A stretch of DNA of 64,000 nucleotides from Antrihabitans auranticaus (GTDB taxonomy: Bacteria; Actinomycetota; Actinomycetes; Mycobacteriales; Mycobacteriaceae): positions 806,001 through 870,000 of the forward strand of contig NZ_JAEMNW010000001.1 of NCBI RefSeq assembly GCF_016481275.1. The letters are read 5' to 3'. Made by a program: the position numbers and the translations under genes. This document shows positions 27,926-39,540 of the stretch, piece by piece. Under the pieces are notes generated by a model. It made no database searches. It saw only the letters and a program-made list of their open reading frames with translations, and was not told the DNA's origin. Every line of letters begins with the position of its first letter. Within the stretch, counting starts at the first letter, position 1.

Positions 27926-29482
27926 AGCGGTTCGGGTCCGTAGAGTGACAGCCAGCACCACTTTCCGCCGGGAGCATGCGATGGACGATCTCTTCGAGTC
28001 GACGTTCGATCGCTGCCGTGAGTGGGTCCTTGGATCGCGGTACGGCTTGGCTTCGGTCACCGCACTGAGCGGCATCGCCGGGCTTACCGTCGTCCTCGTC
28101 GAATTGTGGCTGACCGGTATCTTCACACGGTTGGGCGACGCGACTCTCAAGATCGTTCTCATCACGGGCGCGTATGCAGTCTTCGCAACCGCAATCGGGT
28201 CGGTCGCGGCCCGGGCGATGCAACGCCGCACGCTGAGCTGGTTCTGGGAGCAACGCGCGCCGACCGAGCAAGAGGGCCGCGCGGTCATTCGGCTGCCACT
28301 CGACGTGACGTATGTCGACGGTGCGCTGTGGATCCCCGGCATCGTGCTCGAGGCCGCGCTGTTCTCGATCTTCCTGCCCGGTCGCGATCTCGCCATCGGC
28401 GCGGCCCTGGTCACCCTCGGTGGCTTGTCGGCCGCAGGCTTCACCTATCTGGTCGTGGACCGGATTCTGCGGCCCGCGATTCCCTTTGTCTCCCGAGTCA
28501 TCCGGCCGGTCAGCCACCCGAGCTCGACCGTTCTCGTCCGGGTGCTGATCACGTGGGCGTTGGCGAGCGGATTGCCACTTGCGAGTGTTGCTCTCGTCCT
28601 CTGCGACACCTCCTCCGCGGCAAACGAACGCATTCGAACCGCCCTCTGGATCGCGATGTTCGGCATCGCCAGCGGCTACGTCGCGACCGCATTTCTCGCG
28701 CGCAGCGTCGCCCTTCCGATGGGGAAGCTGCGTGACGCGTTGCAGGCGATCGAGCGCGGCGAACTGGACGTCTACGTTCCGGTTCGCACGACCTCCGAGA
28801 TCGGCCTGCTCGAGACATCGGTCAACGACATGGTCCACAGCCTGCGCGAACGGAACCGACTGCGCGAGGTGTTCGGCCGCCACGTCGGCGCCAATGTCGC
28901 GGACCGCGCGCTCGAAGCCGGTGTCGACCTGACCGGCGATATGCGCGAAGTGTCCGCCCTGTTCGTCGACGTCGTCGGGTCGACAGCGCTTGCCCACCAA
29001 CTCGAACCGCGTGAGTTCGTCGACAAGCTGAACCGCCTGCTCAGCAGTGTCGTCGATGCGACGACGGCGAACGGCGGACTGGTCAACAAGTTCGAGGGCG
29101 ACGCCGCGCTGTGCATCTTCGGCGCACCGATCGAATTGGACGACGACGCCAGTGCTGCATTGCGTGCGGCGCGCCGAATCCGCGACGAAGTCGCCGCTAC
29201 GGGCGAGCTCGACATCGGTGTCGGGGTCGCCCGCGGCCTCGTCTTCGCCGGCGATGTCGGTTCGGCAACTCGGCTCGAGTACACCGTCATCGGCGACGCC
29301 GTCAACGAGGCGGCGCGGCTCACCGAAGCGGCTAAGAACGTTCCGCAACGCATTCTCGTGAGCCAGCAGGTGGTCGAGGCGTCGACGTCACACGAGCGGG
29401 ACCTGTGGACCTCGCACGGTGTGCTCAAACTCCGCGGCCGCGAAGATGAAACGAAGAGCTGGACCGACAACCGCGGCCGACC

Positions 29483-31477
<1,995 letters not shown>

Positions 31478-31482
31478 TCTGG

Positions 31483-31716
31483 CTATCTGCCTTCTATAGC
31501 GCCGGGGTCGGTGCCTTCATCGACGGCCTGGTCAGGTTCGGGATGGCTGGGTTCGAACGTCGCGGGCAGGTTCTTGATGCGCTTGTTCATGTTGCGGATC
31601 AACAGAATCGTCGCGATCAGCAGCAGCACGAGCAAAGCGAGCCCGATCGGCGATGCCTTGCCGAACTCGGGTCCGGTAGGTTCGGCCTCCGCAAGAATGA
31701 CGGTCAGGAAAGTCAC
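31483..31716 (-). CDS. Small single-pass membrane protein in the mca operon
   Basis: 77 residues. A short polar N-terminus, one hydrophobic helix ([19 protein letters not shown], about residues 24-42), basic residues KRIKN just inside, then an acidic Pro-rich tail. The orientation is probably N-out. GTG start overlaps the mca stop (GTGA). Mycobacteria carry a similar small gene between mca and the DUF255 gene. Function unknown. Confidence 0.82.
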   Translation of the reverse strand: MTFLTVILAEAEPTGPEFGKASPIGLALLVLLLIATILLIRNMNKRIKNLPATFEPSHPEPDQAVDEGTDPGAIEGR

Positions 31717-32609
31717 TTGTGCACAATCCCGTCACGAACGACGCCGGCGAACAGATCGGATTCCGGAATACCGGTCCGGACCCGCGTCTTCGCAAGTTCG
31801 AACTCTTCCGTCGGCCAGATGCGCTGCTGCGTTTCGAGCGGAATGGCGAAGAACGCACCGTTCGGATCGATCTGCGTGGCGTGTGCCCGCAGTGCGTCGT
31901 CCCTGTTGGTGAAGTACTTGCCGCACTGGATCTGCGTGGTCACGCGGGCCATGATGTCGCCCTGTTCGGGCCGCCAGCGGTCCAGCCATTCCTGGAGCGG
32001 AAACTCCTCGCCACGTTCGTCGAAATCCTCTTTGAACAGCTCCAGCCGGCGCCGGATGAAGCCGTGCGTGTAGTAGATCTTCTGCGGCGTCCACGGGTCA
32101 CCGGCATCCGGGAATCGCTCCGGATCACCGGCGGCTTCGTAAGCGGCCATGGAGACCTGGTGCGTGCGGATGTGGTCCGGATGCGGGTAGCCACCGTTCT
32201 CGTCGTACGTGATCATGACGTGCGGCCGGAATTCGCGAACCACCTTCACCAGGGCTTCGGTCGACTCCTCGAGCGGGACGAGCGCGAACGAACCCTCCGG
32301 CAGCGGCGGCAACGGATCGCCCTGCGGCAACCCCGAGTCGATGAAGCCGAGCCAGCGCTGCTTGACGCCCAGGATCCGGGCGGCCTCCGCCATTTCGTCG
32401 CGCCGAATCTCGTCCATTCGCTCGACGACACCGGGGACGTCCATTGCCGGATTCAGCACGTCACCGCGTTCTCCGCCTGTCAGCGTCACCACGAGAACGT
32501 CGTGCCCCTCGTCGGCATAGCGCGCCATCGTGGCCGCACCCTTGCTCGACTCGTCGTCGGGGTGGGCATGCACTGCCATGAGCCGAAGTCCGCTCACCTG
32601 TCGGTTCAC
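31713..32609 (-). CDS. mca: Mycothiol S-conjugate amidase
   Basis: 298 residues. Zn-dependent amidase that cleaves mycothiol adducts of toxins into a mercapturic acid and GlcN-Ins, a detoxification step unique to actinobacteria. The LmbE-type zinc site is [14 protein letters not shown] plus [10 protein letters not shown]. Length and the C-terminal region ([14 protein letters not shown]) fit Mca rather than the shorter MshB. GTG start with AGGCGAGAG just upstream. First gene of a three-gene operon; divergent from the DUF4307 gene. Confidence 0.95.
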   Translation of the reverse strand: MNRQVSGLRLMAVHAHPDDESSKGAATMARYADEGHDVLVVTLTGGERGDVLNPAMDVPGVVERMDEIRRDEMAEAARILGVKQRWLGFIDSGLPQGDPLPPLPEGSFALVPLEESTEALVKVVREFRPHVMITYDENGGYPHPDHIRTHQVSMAAYEAAGDPERFPDAGDPWTPQKIYYTHGFIRRRLELFKEDFDERGEEFPLQEWLDRWRPEQGDIMARVTTQIQCGKYFTNRDDALRAHATQIDPNGAFFAIPLETQQRIWPTEEFELAKTRVRTGIPESDLFAGVVRDGIVHK

Positions 32610-32727
32610 CTCTCGCCTGCGTCGTGCTGCATCTTGGAGAACACGACCGAAACGCTCGCCGCGCTATCTCTCCCCTATAGTTCCACCCGATGGTTGCAAC
32701 TTCAGCTACACCCCCGTCGAGGGCCGC

Positions 32728-33156
32728 ATGACCGGGCCTGTCGTAGCCGCGCGACCCGCTGCCCGCTATGGCGTATCGCGCCGGCCTTCGCGAACGATCG
32801 CGCTCGTGATCGGCGCTTTGGTCGTGCTCGCCGGAATCGGTGTCGCATATATGGGGTACGAGCGTTTCGGCCCGAAAGAGATCGAAGGCGAACAGATCTC
32901 GTACGCCATCGTCAACGATTCGACCATCTCGATTCGCTTCACGGTCACGCGGCAGCAACCCGATCGGGCGGCCGTCTGCATCCTCCGCGCACGTTCGAAG
33001 GACGCGTCCGAGACAGGTCGGCGCGAGGTCTACATCGAGCCTTCCGGCAGCGGAACTGTCGAGGTCAACTCCGAATTGCGCACGTCGCAACCGCCTGCGG
33101 TCGGCGAAGTCTACGGGTGCAGCTTCGAAATTCCGCCCTACCTGAAAACGGAATGA
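32728..33156 (+). CDS. DUF4307 membrane-anchored protein
   Basis: 142 residues. Basic N-terminus, one membrane helix (IALVIGALVVLAGIGVAYMG), then an extracytoplasmic beta domain with VNDSTISIRFTVTRQ and AAVCILRARSKDASETGRRE, the DUF4307 pattern. The same family sits between mca and greA in mycobacteria. The ATG has GAGGG five bases upstream; in-frame codons further up run through mca. Function unknown. Confidence 0.85.
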   Translation: MTGPVVAARPAARYGVSRRPSRTIALVIGALVVLAGIGVAYMGYERFGPKEIEGEQISYAIVNDSTISIRFTVTRQQPDRAAVCILRARSKDASETGRREVYIEPSGSGTVEVNSELRTSQPPAVGEVYGCSFEIPPYLKTE

Positions 33157-33231
33157 CAACCAACGGATCGTGACAAGTCCGCTACCAGCATTCGAACGGC
33201 TCGAACCTTTCGCGTGCTAAACTCGTCACAC

Positions 33232-33259
33232 ACACGGTTCCGGGCCTTCGGAGCCGTGT
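33232..33259. terminator. Hairpin in the greA upstream region
   Basis: An 11-bp stem (ACACGGTTCCG with CGGAGCCGTGT, one T-G wobble) and a 6-base loop, followed by TTGCTGC. It lies about 75 bases after the DUF4307 stop and 170 bases before greA. It could terminate the upstream gene or be part of a long greA leader. A second small hairpin (TCCCGCC/GGCGGGA) lies near 33390-33405, just before the ribosome-binding site. Confidence 0.45.
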
Positions 33260-33428
33260 TTGCTGCATTGGCGGCACGGCGTATCGGCCTTGAGAAAATA
33301 GGGCCAGTCGGGGTTTCGACGACTTCCACACTCGCTTAGCCGCTAGTTTCTGCCGACCACATGGTGGTAGGTGCAAGAACAAAGGGATCCCGCCCCGGCG
33401 GGACCAACCGAAGAGGGAGTGAATCGAG

Positions 33429-33923
33429 ATGAGCGAGACCACCGTGACCTGGCTGACGCAGGAATCACACGACAGGCTCAAGAACGAACTCGACCATCTC
33501 ATCGCGTACCGTCCGGTCATCGCTGCGGAGATCAACGAGCGTCGCGAAGAGGGCGATCTCAAGGAGAACGGCGGCTACCACGCCGCGCGCGAAGAGCAGG
33601 GCCAGCAGGAAGCGCGCATTCGCCAGTTGCAGGAATTGCTGAACAACGCGAAGGTCGGCGAAGCGCCGACCCAGTCCGGTGTCGCCCTGCCCGGTTCCGT
33701 TGTGAAGGTCTACTACGACGGCGACGAGTCCGACAGCGAGACGTTCCTCATCGCGACCCGCGAAGAGGGTGTCCGCGAGTCGAAGCTCGAGGTCTACTCC
33801 CCCAACTCTCCACTCGGTGCCGCGCTCATCAACGCGAAGGTCGGCGATACGCGGCAGTACAACCTGCCCAACGGTGGCACGATGAAGGTCACCCTCGTCA
33901 GCGCAGAGCCGTACCACAGCTGA
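33429..33923 (+). CDS. greA: Transcription elongation factor GreA
   Basis: 164 residues. GreA rescues backtracked RNA polymerase by stimulating transcript cleavage. The coiled-coil tip motif [16 protein letters not shown] and the C-terminal FKBP-like segment ([17 protein letters not shown]) are typical. GAGGGAG lies ahead of the ATG. The 272-base gap upstream suggests a promoter of its own. A strong terminator follows. Confidence 0.97.
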   Translation: MSETTVTWLTQESHDRLKNELDHLIAYRPVIAAEINERREEGDLKENGGYHAAREEQGQQEARIRQLQELLNNAKVGEAPTQSGVALPGSVVKVYYDGDESDSETFLIATREEGVRESKLEVYSPNSPLGAALINAKVGDTRQYNLPNGGTMKVTLVSAEPYHS

Positions 33924-33937
33924 GCTGACATTTTCGC

Positions 33938-33963
33938 TGAGGCCGCCGGGGCTACTCGGCGGC
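33938..33963 (+). terminator. Intrinsic terminator of greA
   Basis: Perfect 9-bp stem AGGCCGCCG/CGGCGGCCT with an 8-base loop and the T-rich tail TTCGCGTTT, 14 bases after the greA stop. Confidence 0.85.
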
Positions 33964-34258
33964 CTTTCGCGTTTCCGAGGCACGCATGACGGCGGCCGGG
34001 ATACGACCCTTGTCCGGACCCTTCATCCCGGCGCCGTCGTGCAAGGAGCTCCAGTTCGGTTGTGGTGCTTACTATTTGCGAGCGAGGTTGCGCCCACTGG
34101 TCGACTCATACGGGATCGTCTTCGCGGAACACCGCCATCGCGGCCGCGGCCGTGGGTCCGCCCATTCGGTCAGGGATCTCGACCCCCAGTGACCATGCCT
34201 GGGCGCGCCATTCTGGCCCGTCACCGTGGTGGTGACGGGCTGAGCGGGCTTGGGTTTG
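33964..34258. other. Non-coding gap between greA and the HNH gene
   Basis: About 335 bases separate the two convergent genes. After the greA terminator I see no ORF with a ribosome-binding site or conserved-looking product. The only structure is the hairpin next to the HNH stop. The stretch may be a remnant of whatever brought the HNH gene here, but nothing in it proves that. Confidence 0.5.
34216..34240. terminator. Terminator of the HNH gene
   Basis: Perfect 10-bp arms GCCCGTCACC/GGTGACGGGC with a 5-base loop, 18 bases past the HNH stop. No T-run. It would act mainly on the minus strand. Confidence 0.65.
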
Positions 34259-35674
34259 CTAGAAGGGTGGCGGTTCGTAGTCGCCTTCGTTGAGGGCGCG
34301 TTCGCTGCGGGTGCGGGCGTCGTGTTGCTGGATTCTGGTGCGCCGCTTCGGGTCCGGTGCACCGCTGGGGACCGGTCGGTCGGGTTCGGTCCCACCCAGC
34401 AGCGGGATCGGACCGGTTTCCGCGACCGGATAGGTCTTCCCGTGCGGGGAGGTGATCGACAGTGTCCCGTCCTCGCCTTTGGTGAGGTCCCACCCGCCGA
34501 AGGTCTTACCCCGGTGGTGTTTGCGGCAGAACGGTCCCAAATTCTCGGCTGTCGTTCGACCACCCGCGGTGGGGTTGTCATGGTTGTACGGGTCGCGATG
34601 ATCCAGATCGCACTCCCACGCCGGCACATCGCAGTTCGGGAACATGCACGACCCCCACAACGCGCGGACATAGTCCTGCACCTGCTCGGACGGTGTGTAG
34701 GAGTCCGTGGCCTCCTCCTCGTCGGGGTCGACGAGTGGCCGCACGATCGCATCGGTGGCGATGTCACGAACCTGGTCGGCGTCGACGATGCCGAACCCGT
34801 CCAACCAGCCCGGCTGGTCACTGCTACCGGTCACGGTGGCGTGGGTGGCGATCACATGCACCAACGCCTTCCGCCCGACTTTCGACACACCGCCGATCGG
34901 GCACACCTCACGCCCGCATTCGCACGCCAGCTGCGACTGTCCACGGGTCAACGCGATCAACGCATCCGCCTTCCGCGCCGCGAAGGTCCGCGGGTCCTGC
35001 GCGCAGACCGCTTTCGCCATCTCCCCGATCCGACCCGACACGAACATCGCGTCCGCCGCGGGTAGGGACCCGGCCAGTTCGGCCATCCCGTCTTGCCCGG
35101 GACCGATCCACACATGACGCCCCTTGGTGGCGGCTTCGCGGCGGGAGCGGAGCCCGGCGAGATCGATCTGTGCGATGACTCTGTCGACCACCCCGCGTAA
35201 CCGGCGCCCGGTCAACGCGGCCCGACCGTCCACCGCCGCAGCCAGGATGCGGCGTTCGACCTCTTTGAGGTGCTCCTCGGCAACATTGCGGGTCGCGTTG
35301 ACGATGATCTTCACCCGGTACAGATCCAGATCACCCCGCGCGAACGCGGCCCACACGTTCGGTAGCCGGGTGATCAGGTTGTGCCCGACGTCGATCAACG
35401 CGGACGCTCCGAACCCGGTGATGGTCAACGCGGCGGACAGTTCGGCTTCGGCGGTGTCCCACGGATCGATCCTCGACGTGTCGTTCGCGTCGTCCGGTGG
35501 TGCGTCGTCCACGCATCGCTGATACACTGCGGCGGCGAGTGCGTGTTTGCGGGCGCAGACGGCGGCTTCGAACCGGTGCAGGTCCGACACCGCGTCGACC
35601 ATGTCCGGGGTCGGCGCCACTGCGGGGTCGGGTATCCCGGCTCCAGTGAGTGACTGCAGCAACTGCTCGAACAT
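34259..35674 (-). CDS. DUF222/HNH endonuclease domain protein (13E12 repeat family)
   Basis: 471 residues. The N-terminal two-thirds are the DUF222 region of the 13E12 family (ISDLHRFEAAV-like helix, ATRNVAEEHLKEVERRIL, LRGVVDRVIAQID). The HNH nuclease lies at about 350-400: CMFPNCDVPAWECDLDHRDPY, then AENLGPFCRKHHRGK, with zinc cysteines and the catalytic His. Such genes are multi-copy and mobile-like in mycolata; DNA target unknown. A TAGACT box seven bases before the ATG and no ribosome-binding site suggest a leaderless transcript. Confidence 0.88.
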   Translation of the reverse strand: MFEQLLQSLTGAGIPDPAVAPTPDMVDAVSDLHRFEAAVCARKHALAAAVYQRCVDDAPPDDANDTSRIDPWDTAEAELSAALTITGFGASALIDVGHNLITRLPNVWAAFARGDLDLYRVKIIVNATRNVAEEHLKEVERRILAAAVDGRAALTGRRLRGVVDRVIAQIDLAGLRSRREAATKGRHVWIGPGQDGMAELAGSLPAADAMFVSGRIGEMAKAVCAQDPRTFAARKADALIALTRGQSQLACECGREVCPIGGVSKVGRKALVHVIATHATVTGSSDQPGWLDGFGIVDADQVRDIATDAIVRPLVDPDEEEATDSYTPSEQVQDYVRALWGSCMFPNCDVPAWECDLDHRDPYNHDNPTAGGRTTAENLGPFCRKHHRGKTFGGWDLTKGEDGTLSITSPHGKTYPVAETGPIPLLGGTEPDRPVPSGAPDPKRRTRIQQHDARTRSERALNEGDYEPPPF

Positions 35675-35915
35675 GTATTCGAGTCTACCCGAAACCTGTT
35701 GGTATAGCTAGGAATACACCTGCTGGAAGGTGTGCGAAGTTAAGTGTGACCGCCGACGGATTGACCGCAGTTGTTGAGGCCCTTCCACGAATTGACCGAC
35801 CGGTAGTGGTCATCACGAAAGGGCAATGAGTCCAAGCCGTGCCGCGACGGACTGAACTGAAGCCTGCGCGCAGACGATCCACGCGGCACGCAATCGCTAC
35901 GCGCTGCGTACCGCC
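35675..35915. other. Gap upstream of HNH gene and downstream of ilvA
   Basis: No gene seen. It holds the HNH promoter side and one small inverted repeat, ACACCT-GCTGGA-AGGTGT at 35716-35733, about 40 bases upstream of the HNH start, which could be an operator. The ilvA stop is at the far edge without an obvious terminator hairpin. Confidence 0.4.
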
Positions 35916-37130
35916 CTAGCCCTGCTCCACGACCACGTAGCCGGCGTCGGCGAGTGAAGCCAGAACCGCCGCACGGTGGGTAGGACCCCGAGTTTCGACG
36001 GTCAGCAGCACCTCGACCTCGTCGAGTCCGAGTTTGTCGCCCGTCCTCGAGTGGACCACGTCGACCACGCTTGCGCCCGTCCCGCTGACGACGTTGAGCA
36101 GTGTGCTCAGTCCGCCCGGCCGGTCCGCGATGGTGATCTTGACGGCAAGGAACCGCCCCGCCGCACGTAGGCCGTGCGCAATGACGTGGGTGAGCACCAG
36201 CGGATCGATATTGCCGCCCGAGAGCACAACGCAGACCTTGCCGCGCAGGTCCAGGTCCTCCGCCGCGCACGTCATCAACGCGGCGACGCCGGCCGCGCCC
36301 GCCGGCTCGACGATGAGCTTCGCCCGTTCCATGCAGAGCAGTAGCGCTCGCGACAGCGCGTCCTCGGAGACCGTGAGGATTGTGTCGACGAGCTCGGCCA
36401 CGTGGTCGAACGGCACCCGACCGGGCAGCCCGACCGCGATTCCGTCAGCCATCGTCGCCATCGACTCGGCGCGCACCGGCTTCCCGGCCGTCAGCGAGTC
36501 CGGCCACGCCGCCGCACTTGCCGCCTGCACTCCGATGACGCGAACATGCGGCGCCAGCAGGTGAACCGCGACCGCTATGCCTGCGAGCAGTCCGCCACCA
36601 CCGGTGGGCACGACGATCGTTTCGACGTCCGGCGACTGGCGCAGGATCTCCAACGCCACAGTTGCCTGGCCGGCGACGATGTCGATGTGATCGAAGGGGT
36701 GGATCAGGACCGCTCCGGTCCGGGTCGCGAATTCGTTCGCGAAGACGAGCGCGTCGTCGATCGTGTCGCCACCGAGGTGCACGTCGGCGCCGTATGCCTT
36801 GGTGGCGACCACTTTCGGCAACGCGGCGGCACCGGGCATGAACACGGTCGACGGGATACCGAGCTTCGTCGCCGACCACGCCACGCCCTGTGCGTGGTTT
36901 CCAGCACTGGCCGCGACGACTCCGTTCGCCCGCTCGTCCGCCGACAGGTTAGCGATTCGGTTGTACGCACCTCGCGGCTTGAAAGACCCTGTGCGCTGTA
37001 GGTTTTCACACTTCAACAAGACGTCGTGGCCGGTTCGTTCGGACAGCGCGCGTGCGGCGACCATCGGCGTCTCGCGCATGACGGGCGCGAGAAGTGCTGC
37101 GGCTGCCTCGATCTGGTCGAGTGTGAGCAC
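35916..37130 (-). CDS. ilvA: Threonine ammonia-lyase (threonine dehydratase)
   Basis: 404 residues. PLP enzyme making 2-oxobutanoate from threonine for isoleucine synthesis. The PLP lysine is in GSFKPRGAYN; the phosphate loop is PTGGGGLLAGI; SGGN follows. A C-terminal ACT domain (VKITIADRPGGLSTLLNVVS) suggests amino-acid feedback. GTG start two bases after the metB stop; no ribosome-binding site, so coupled translation is likely. The frame is open far upstream through metB, but that is not a fusion. Confidence 0.93.
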   Translation of the reverse strand: MLTLDQIEAAAALLAPVMRETPMVAARALSERTGHDVLLKCENLQRTGSFKPRGAYNRIANLSADERANGVVAASAGNHAQGVAWSATKLGIPSTVFMPGAAALPKVVATKAYGADVHLGGDTIDDALVFANEFATRTGAVLIHPFDHIDIVAGQATVALEILRQSPDVETIVVPTGGGGLLAGIAVAVHLLAPHVRVIGVQAASAAAWPDSLTAGKPVRAESMATMADGIAVGLPGRVPFDHVAELVDTILTVSEDALSRALLLCMERAKLIVEPAGAAGVAALMTCAAEDLDLRGKVCVVLSGGNIDPLVLTHVIAHGLRAAGRFLAVKITIADRPGGLSTLLNVVSGTGASVVDVVHSRTGDKLGLDEVEVLLTVETRGPTHRAAVLASLADAGYVVVEQG

Positions 37131-37132
37131 GA

Positions 37133-38305
37133 CTACGCCAGCGCTTGTTCGACGTCGCCCAACAGATCGGACGCATCCTCGATGCCGACCGACAAGCGCA
37201 CGAGGTTGGCAGGAACCTCGAGCTCGGACCCTTCGGTCGACGCGTGCGTCATCGCAGCCGGGTGTTCGATCAGCGACTCGACACCGCCAAGCGACTCCGC
37301 CAGAGTGAATACCTCTGTGCGCGAGCAGAAGTCGTGCGCACCCTCGGTACCACCGCGGACAAGTACCGAAATCATGCCGCCGAACCGGCGCATCTGCCGC
37401 GCAGCGACCTCGTGGCCGGGATGATCGGCTAGGCCCGGGTAGATCACCTTCTCGATCTTCGGGTGACTCACGAGCAGTTCGACCAATTTCTCGGCATTCT
37501 CGCTGTGCCGATCCATTCGCAGCGCAAGGGTTTTGATGCCGCGCAGCGTGAGGTAGGCGTCGAAGGGTCCGGGAACCGCGCCCGCACCGTTCTGCAGGAA
37601 GGCGAAGGCCGTGTCGAGTTCTTCGTCGTCGGTGATCAACGCTCCGCCGACCACGTCGGAATGCCCCCCGATGTATTTGGTCGTCGAATGCAGCACCACG
37701 TCGGCACCCAGCAACAACGGTTGCTGCAGGTAAGGCGAGGCGAAGGTGTTGTCCACCACCAGCTTCGCGCCCGCCGCCCGCGAGACCTCCCCCAGCGCCT
37801 CGATGTCGCCGATATTCAGCAGCGGGTTGGTCGGCGTCTCGACCCAGACCAGTTTCGTGTTCGGCTGGATGGCGGCGCGCACAGCGTCGACGTCGGAAAT
37901 CGCCGCGACGGTGTGTTCGATTCCCCAATGGCGAAAGACCTTGTCGATCAGCCGGAAGGTGCCGCCGTACGCGTCGTTCGGGATCACGAGGTGATCCCCC
38001 GGACGCAGCGTCGCGCGCAGGAGGCAGTCGGTCGCAGCCATTCCCGACGCGAACGCCCGGCCGAATGCTCCCGACTCGATCGCGGCGAGGTTCGCCTCGA
38101 GCGCCGCGCGTGTCGGGTTGCCGGTCCGGGCGTATTCGTAGCCGCCGCGCAGACCGCCGACCCCGTCCTGCGCAAACGTCGAACTGGCATAGATCGGCAC
38201 GTTCACCGCACCCGTTTGCGGGTCGGGATCGAACCCGGCATGAACGGCTCGCGTCGTGAAGCCCTGCCACGATGTGCTGTCCACCTTGCTCCGCTGTTCA
38301 CTCAT
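37133..38305 (-). CDS. metB: Cystathionine gamma-synthase
   Basis: 390 residues. PLP enzyme of the Cys/Met metabolism family. PLP lysine in HSTTKYIGGHSDVVGG; substrate motifs YEYARTGNPTR and ASGMAAT are present. Its place near cbs matches the mycobacterial metB-cbs region, where the two form cystathionine metabolism; gamma-synthase versus gamma-lyase cannot be settled by eye. ATG giving MSEQRSKVD is chosen over one 12 codons upstream. Operon with ilvA, whose 2-oxobutanoate product is also the gamma-lyase product. Confidence 0.92.
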   Translation of the reverse strand: MSEQRSKVDSTSWQGFTTRAVHAGFDPDPQTGAVNVPIYASSTFAQDGVGGLRGGYEYARTGNPTRAALEANLAAIESGAFGRAFASGMAATDCLLRATLRPGDHLVIPNDAYGGTFRLIDKVFRHWGIEHTVAAISDVDAVRAAIQPNTKLVWVETPTNPLLNIGDIEALGEVSRAAGAKLVVDNTFASPYLQQPLLLGADVVLHSTTKYIGGHSDVVGGALITDDEELDTAFAFLQNGAGAVPGPFDAYLTLRGIKTLALRMDRHSENAEKLVELLVSHPKIEKVIYPGLADHPGHEVAARQMRRFGGMISVLVRGGTEGAHDFCSRTEVFTLAESLGGVESLIEHPAAMTHASTEGSELEVPANLVRLSVGIEDASDLLGDVEQALA

Positions 38306-38361
38306 GTCATCGAGGTTAATGCCCTGCCCCGAGGCACCCACCAGGGGCGTAGTTTGGCGGC

Positions 38362-39540
38362 ATGGCCGATACCAAGACGTTGTCCGTCGAGGAACTGTTC
38401 GCGATCGATTCGCTGCTCCTCCCGGAAGAGCGAGAGATCCAGCAGACGGTTCGAAAGTTTGCCGCCGAGCGGATTCGCCCGGCCGTCGCAGACTGGTTCG
38501 AGTCCGGCACGTTCCCGGTCAAAGAACTGGCACCGGAGTTCGGCAAGCTCGGACTGTTCGGCATGCACCTCGAGGGATACGGCTGCGCAGGAACCTCGGC
38601 GACCGCCTACGGCATCGCATGCCTCGAAATAGAGGCTGCGGATTCCGGCGCCCGCAGCATGGTCTCCGTACAGGGCTCGCTCGCCATGTCTGCCATCTAC
38701 AAGTACGGCTCCGAAGAGCAGAAGCAGCAGTACCTACCGAGCATGGCCACCGGTGAAACCATTGGCTGTTTCGGGCTGACCGAACCGGACTTCGGCTCCA
38801 ACCCCGGTGGCATGCGCACCCGTGCTCGCAGGGACGGCGACGACTGGATTCTCAACGGATCCAAGATGTGGATTACCAACGGCACCGTCGCTGATATCGC
38901 GATCGTGTGGGCGCAGACCGACGACAAGATCCGCGGCTTCATCGTCCCGACCGACTCCCCCGGCTTCGCGGCGAACGAGATGCACAAGAAGCTTTCGCTT
39001 CGGGCTTCGGTCACGGCCGAGTTGAGTTTCGACGACGTTCGTCTGCCCGCCGACGCACTGTTACCCGGCGCGCGCGGGCTTGCCGGACCGCTCGGGTGCC
39101 TGAGCGAGGCGCGCTTCGGCATCATCTTCGGTTCGATGGGCGCCGCTCGCGACTGCCTCGAAGCCGCGATCGACTACGCGCAGACGCGCGAGGTGTTCGA
39201 GAAGCCGCTCGCTGGTTACCAACTCACGCAAGCCAAGCTTGCGGACATGGCCCTCGAACTCGGCAAGGGTCAGTTGCTTGCCCTGCACCTCGGGCGCCTG
39301 AAAGACCGGGGTGAAATCACCGCCGAGCAGGTCAGCGTCGGCAAACTCAACAACACCCGGGAAGCGATCAAGATCGCTCGCGAATGTCGGACCATTCTGG
39401 GCGCCAACGGCATTACGCTCGAATATCCCGTTCTCCGGCACGCGAACAACCTCGAATCCGTACTCACCTACGAGGGCACAGCAGAGGTCCATCAGCTCGT
39501 CATCGGACAGGTTCTTACGGGTTCCAGCGCATTTCGCTGA
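38362..39540 (+). CDS. Acyl-CoA dehydrogenase, glutaryl-CoA dehydrogenase type
   Basis: 392 residues. FAD-dependent acyl-CoA dehydrogenase. RSMVSVQGSLAM, GCFGLTEPDFGSNPGGM and WITNGTVADIAIVWA are close to glutaryl-CoA dehydrogenases, which convert glutaryl-CoA to crotonyl-CoA in lysine and tryptophan breakdown. The catalytic base is the Glu in TYEGTAEVH. Substrate is inferred from these motifs only. Divergent from metB; the stop abuts the stop of the convergent small secreted-protein gene with no gap. Confidence 0.88.
   Translation: MADTKTLSVEELFAIDSLLLPEEREIQQTVRKFAAERIRPAVADWFESGTFPVKELAPEFGKLGLFGMHLEGYGCAGTSATAYGIACLEIEAADSGARSMVSVQGSLAMSAIYKYGSEEQKQQYLPSMATGETIGCFGLTEPDFGSNPGGMRTRARRDGDDWILNGSKMWITNGTVADIAIVWAQTDDKIRGFIVPTDSPGFAANEMHKKLSLRASVTAELSFDDVRLPADALLPGARGLAGPLGCLSEARFGIIFGSMGAARDCLEAAIDYAQTREVFEKPLAGYQLTQAKLADMALELGKGQLLALHLGRLKDRGEITAEQVSVGKLNNTREAIKIARECRTILGANGITLEYPVLRHANNLESVLTYEGTAEVHQLVIGQVLTGSSAFR

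Noticed and set aside
27648-29348. A 566-codon minus-strand frame opposite the cyclase gene
   Set aside because: Low-complexity antisense product; the cyclase carries all catalytic motifs.
35916-38270. A 784-codon frame suggesting a fusion upstream of ilvA
   Set aside because: The N-terminal half is an out-of-frame reading of metB, which has its own motifs and stop; ilvA has a suitable GTG two bases later.
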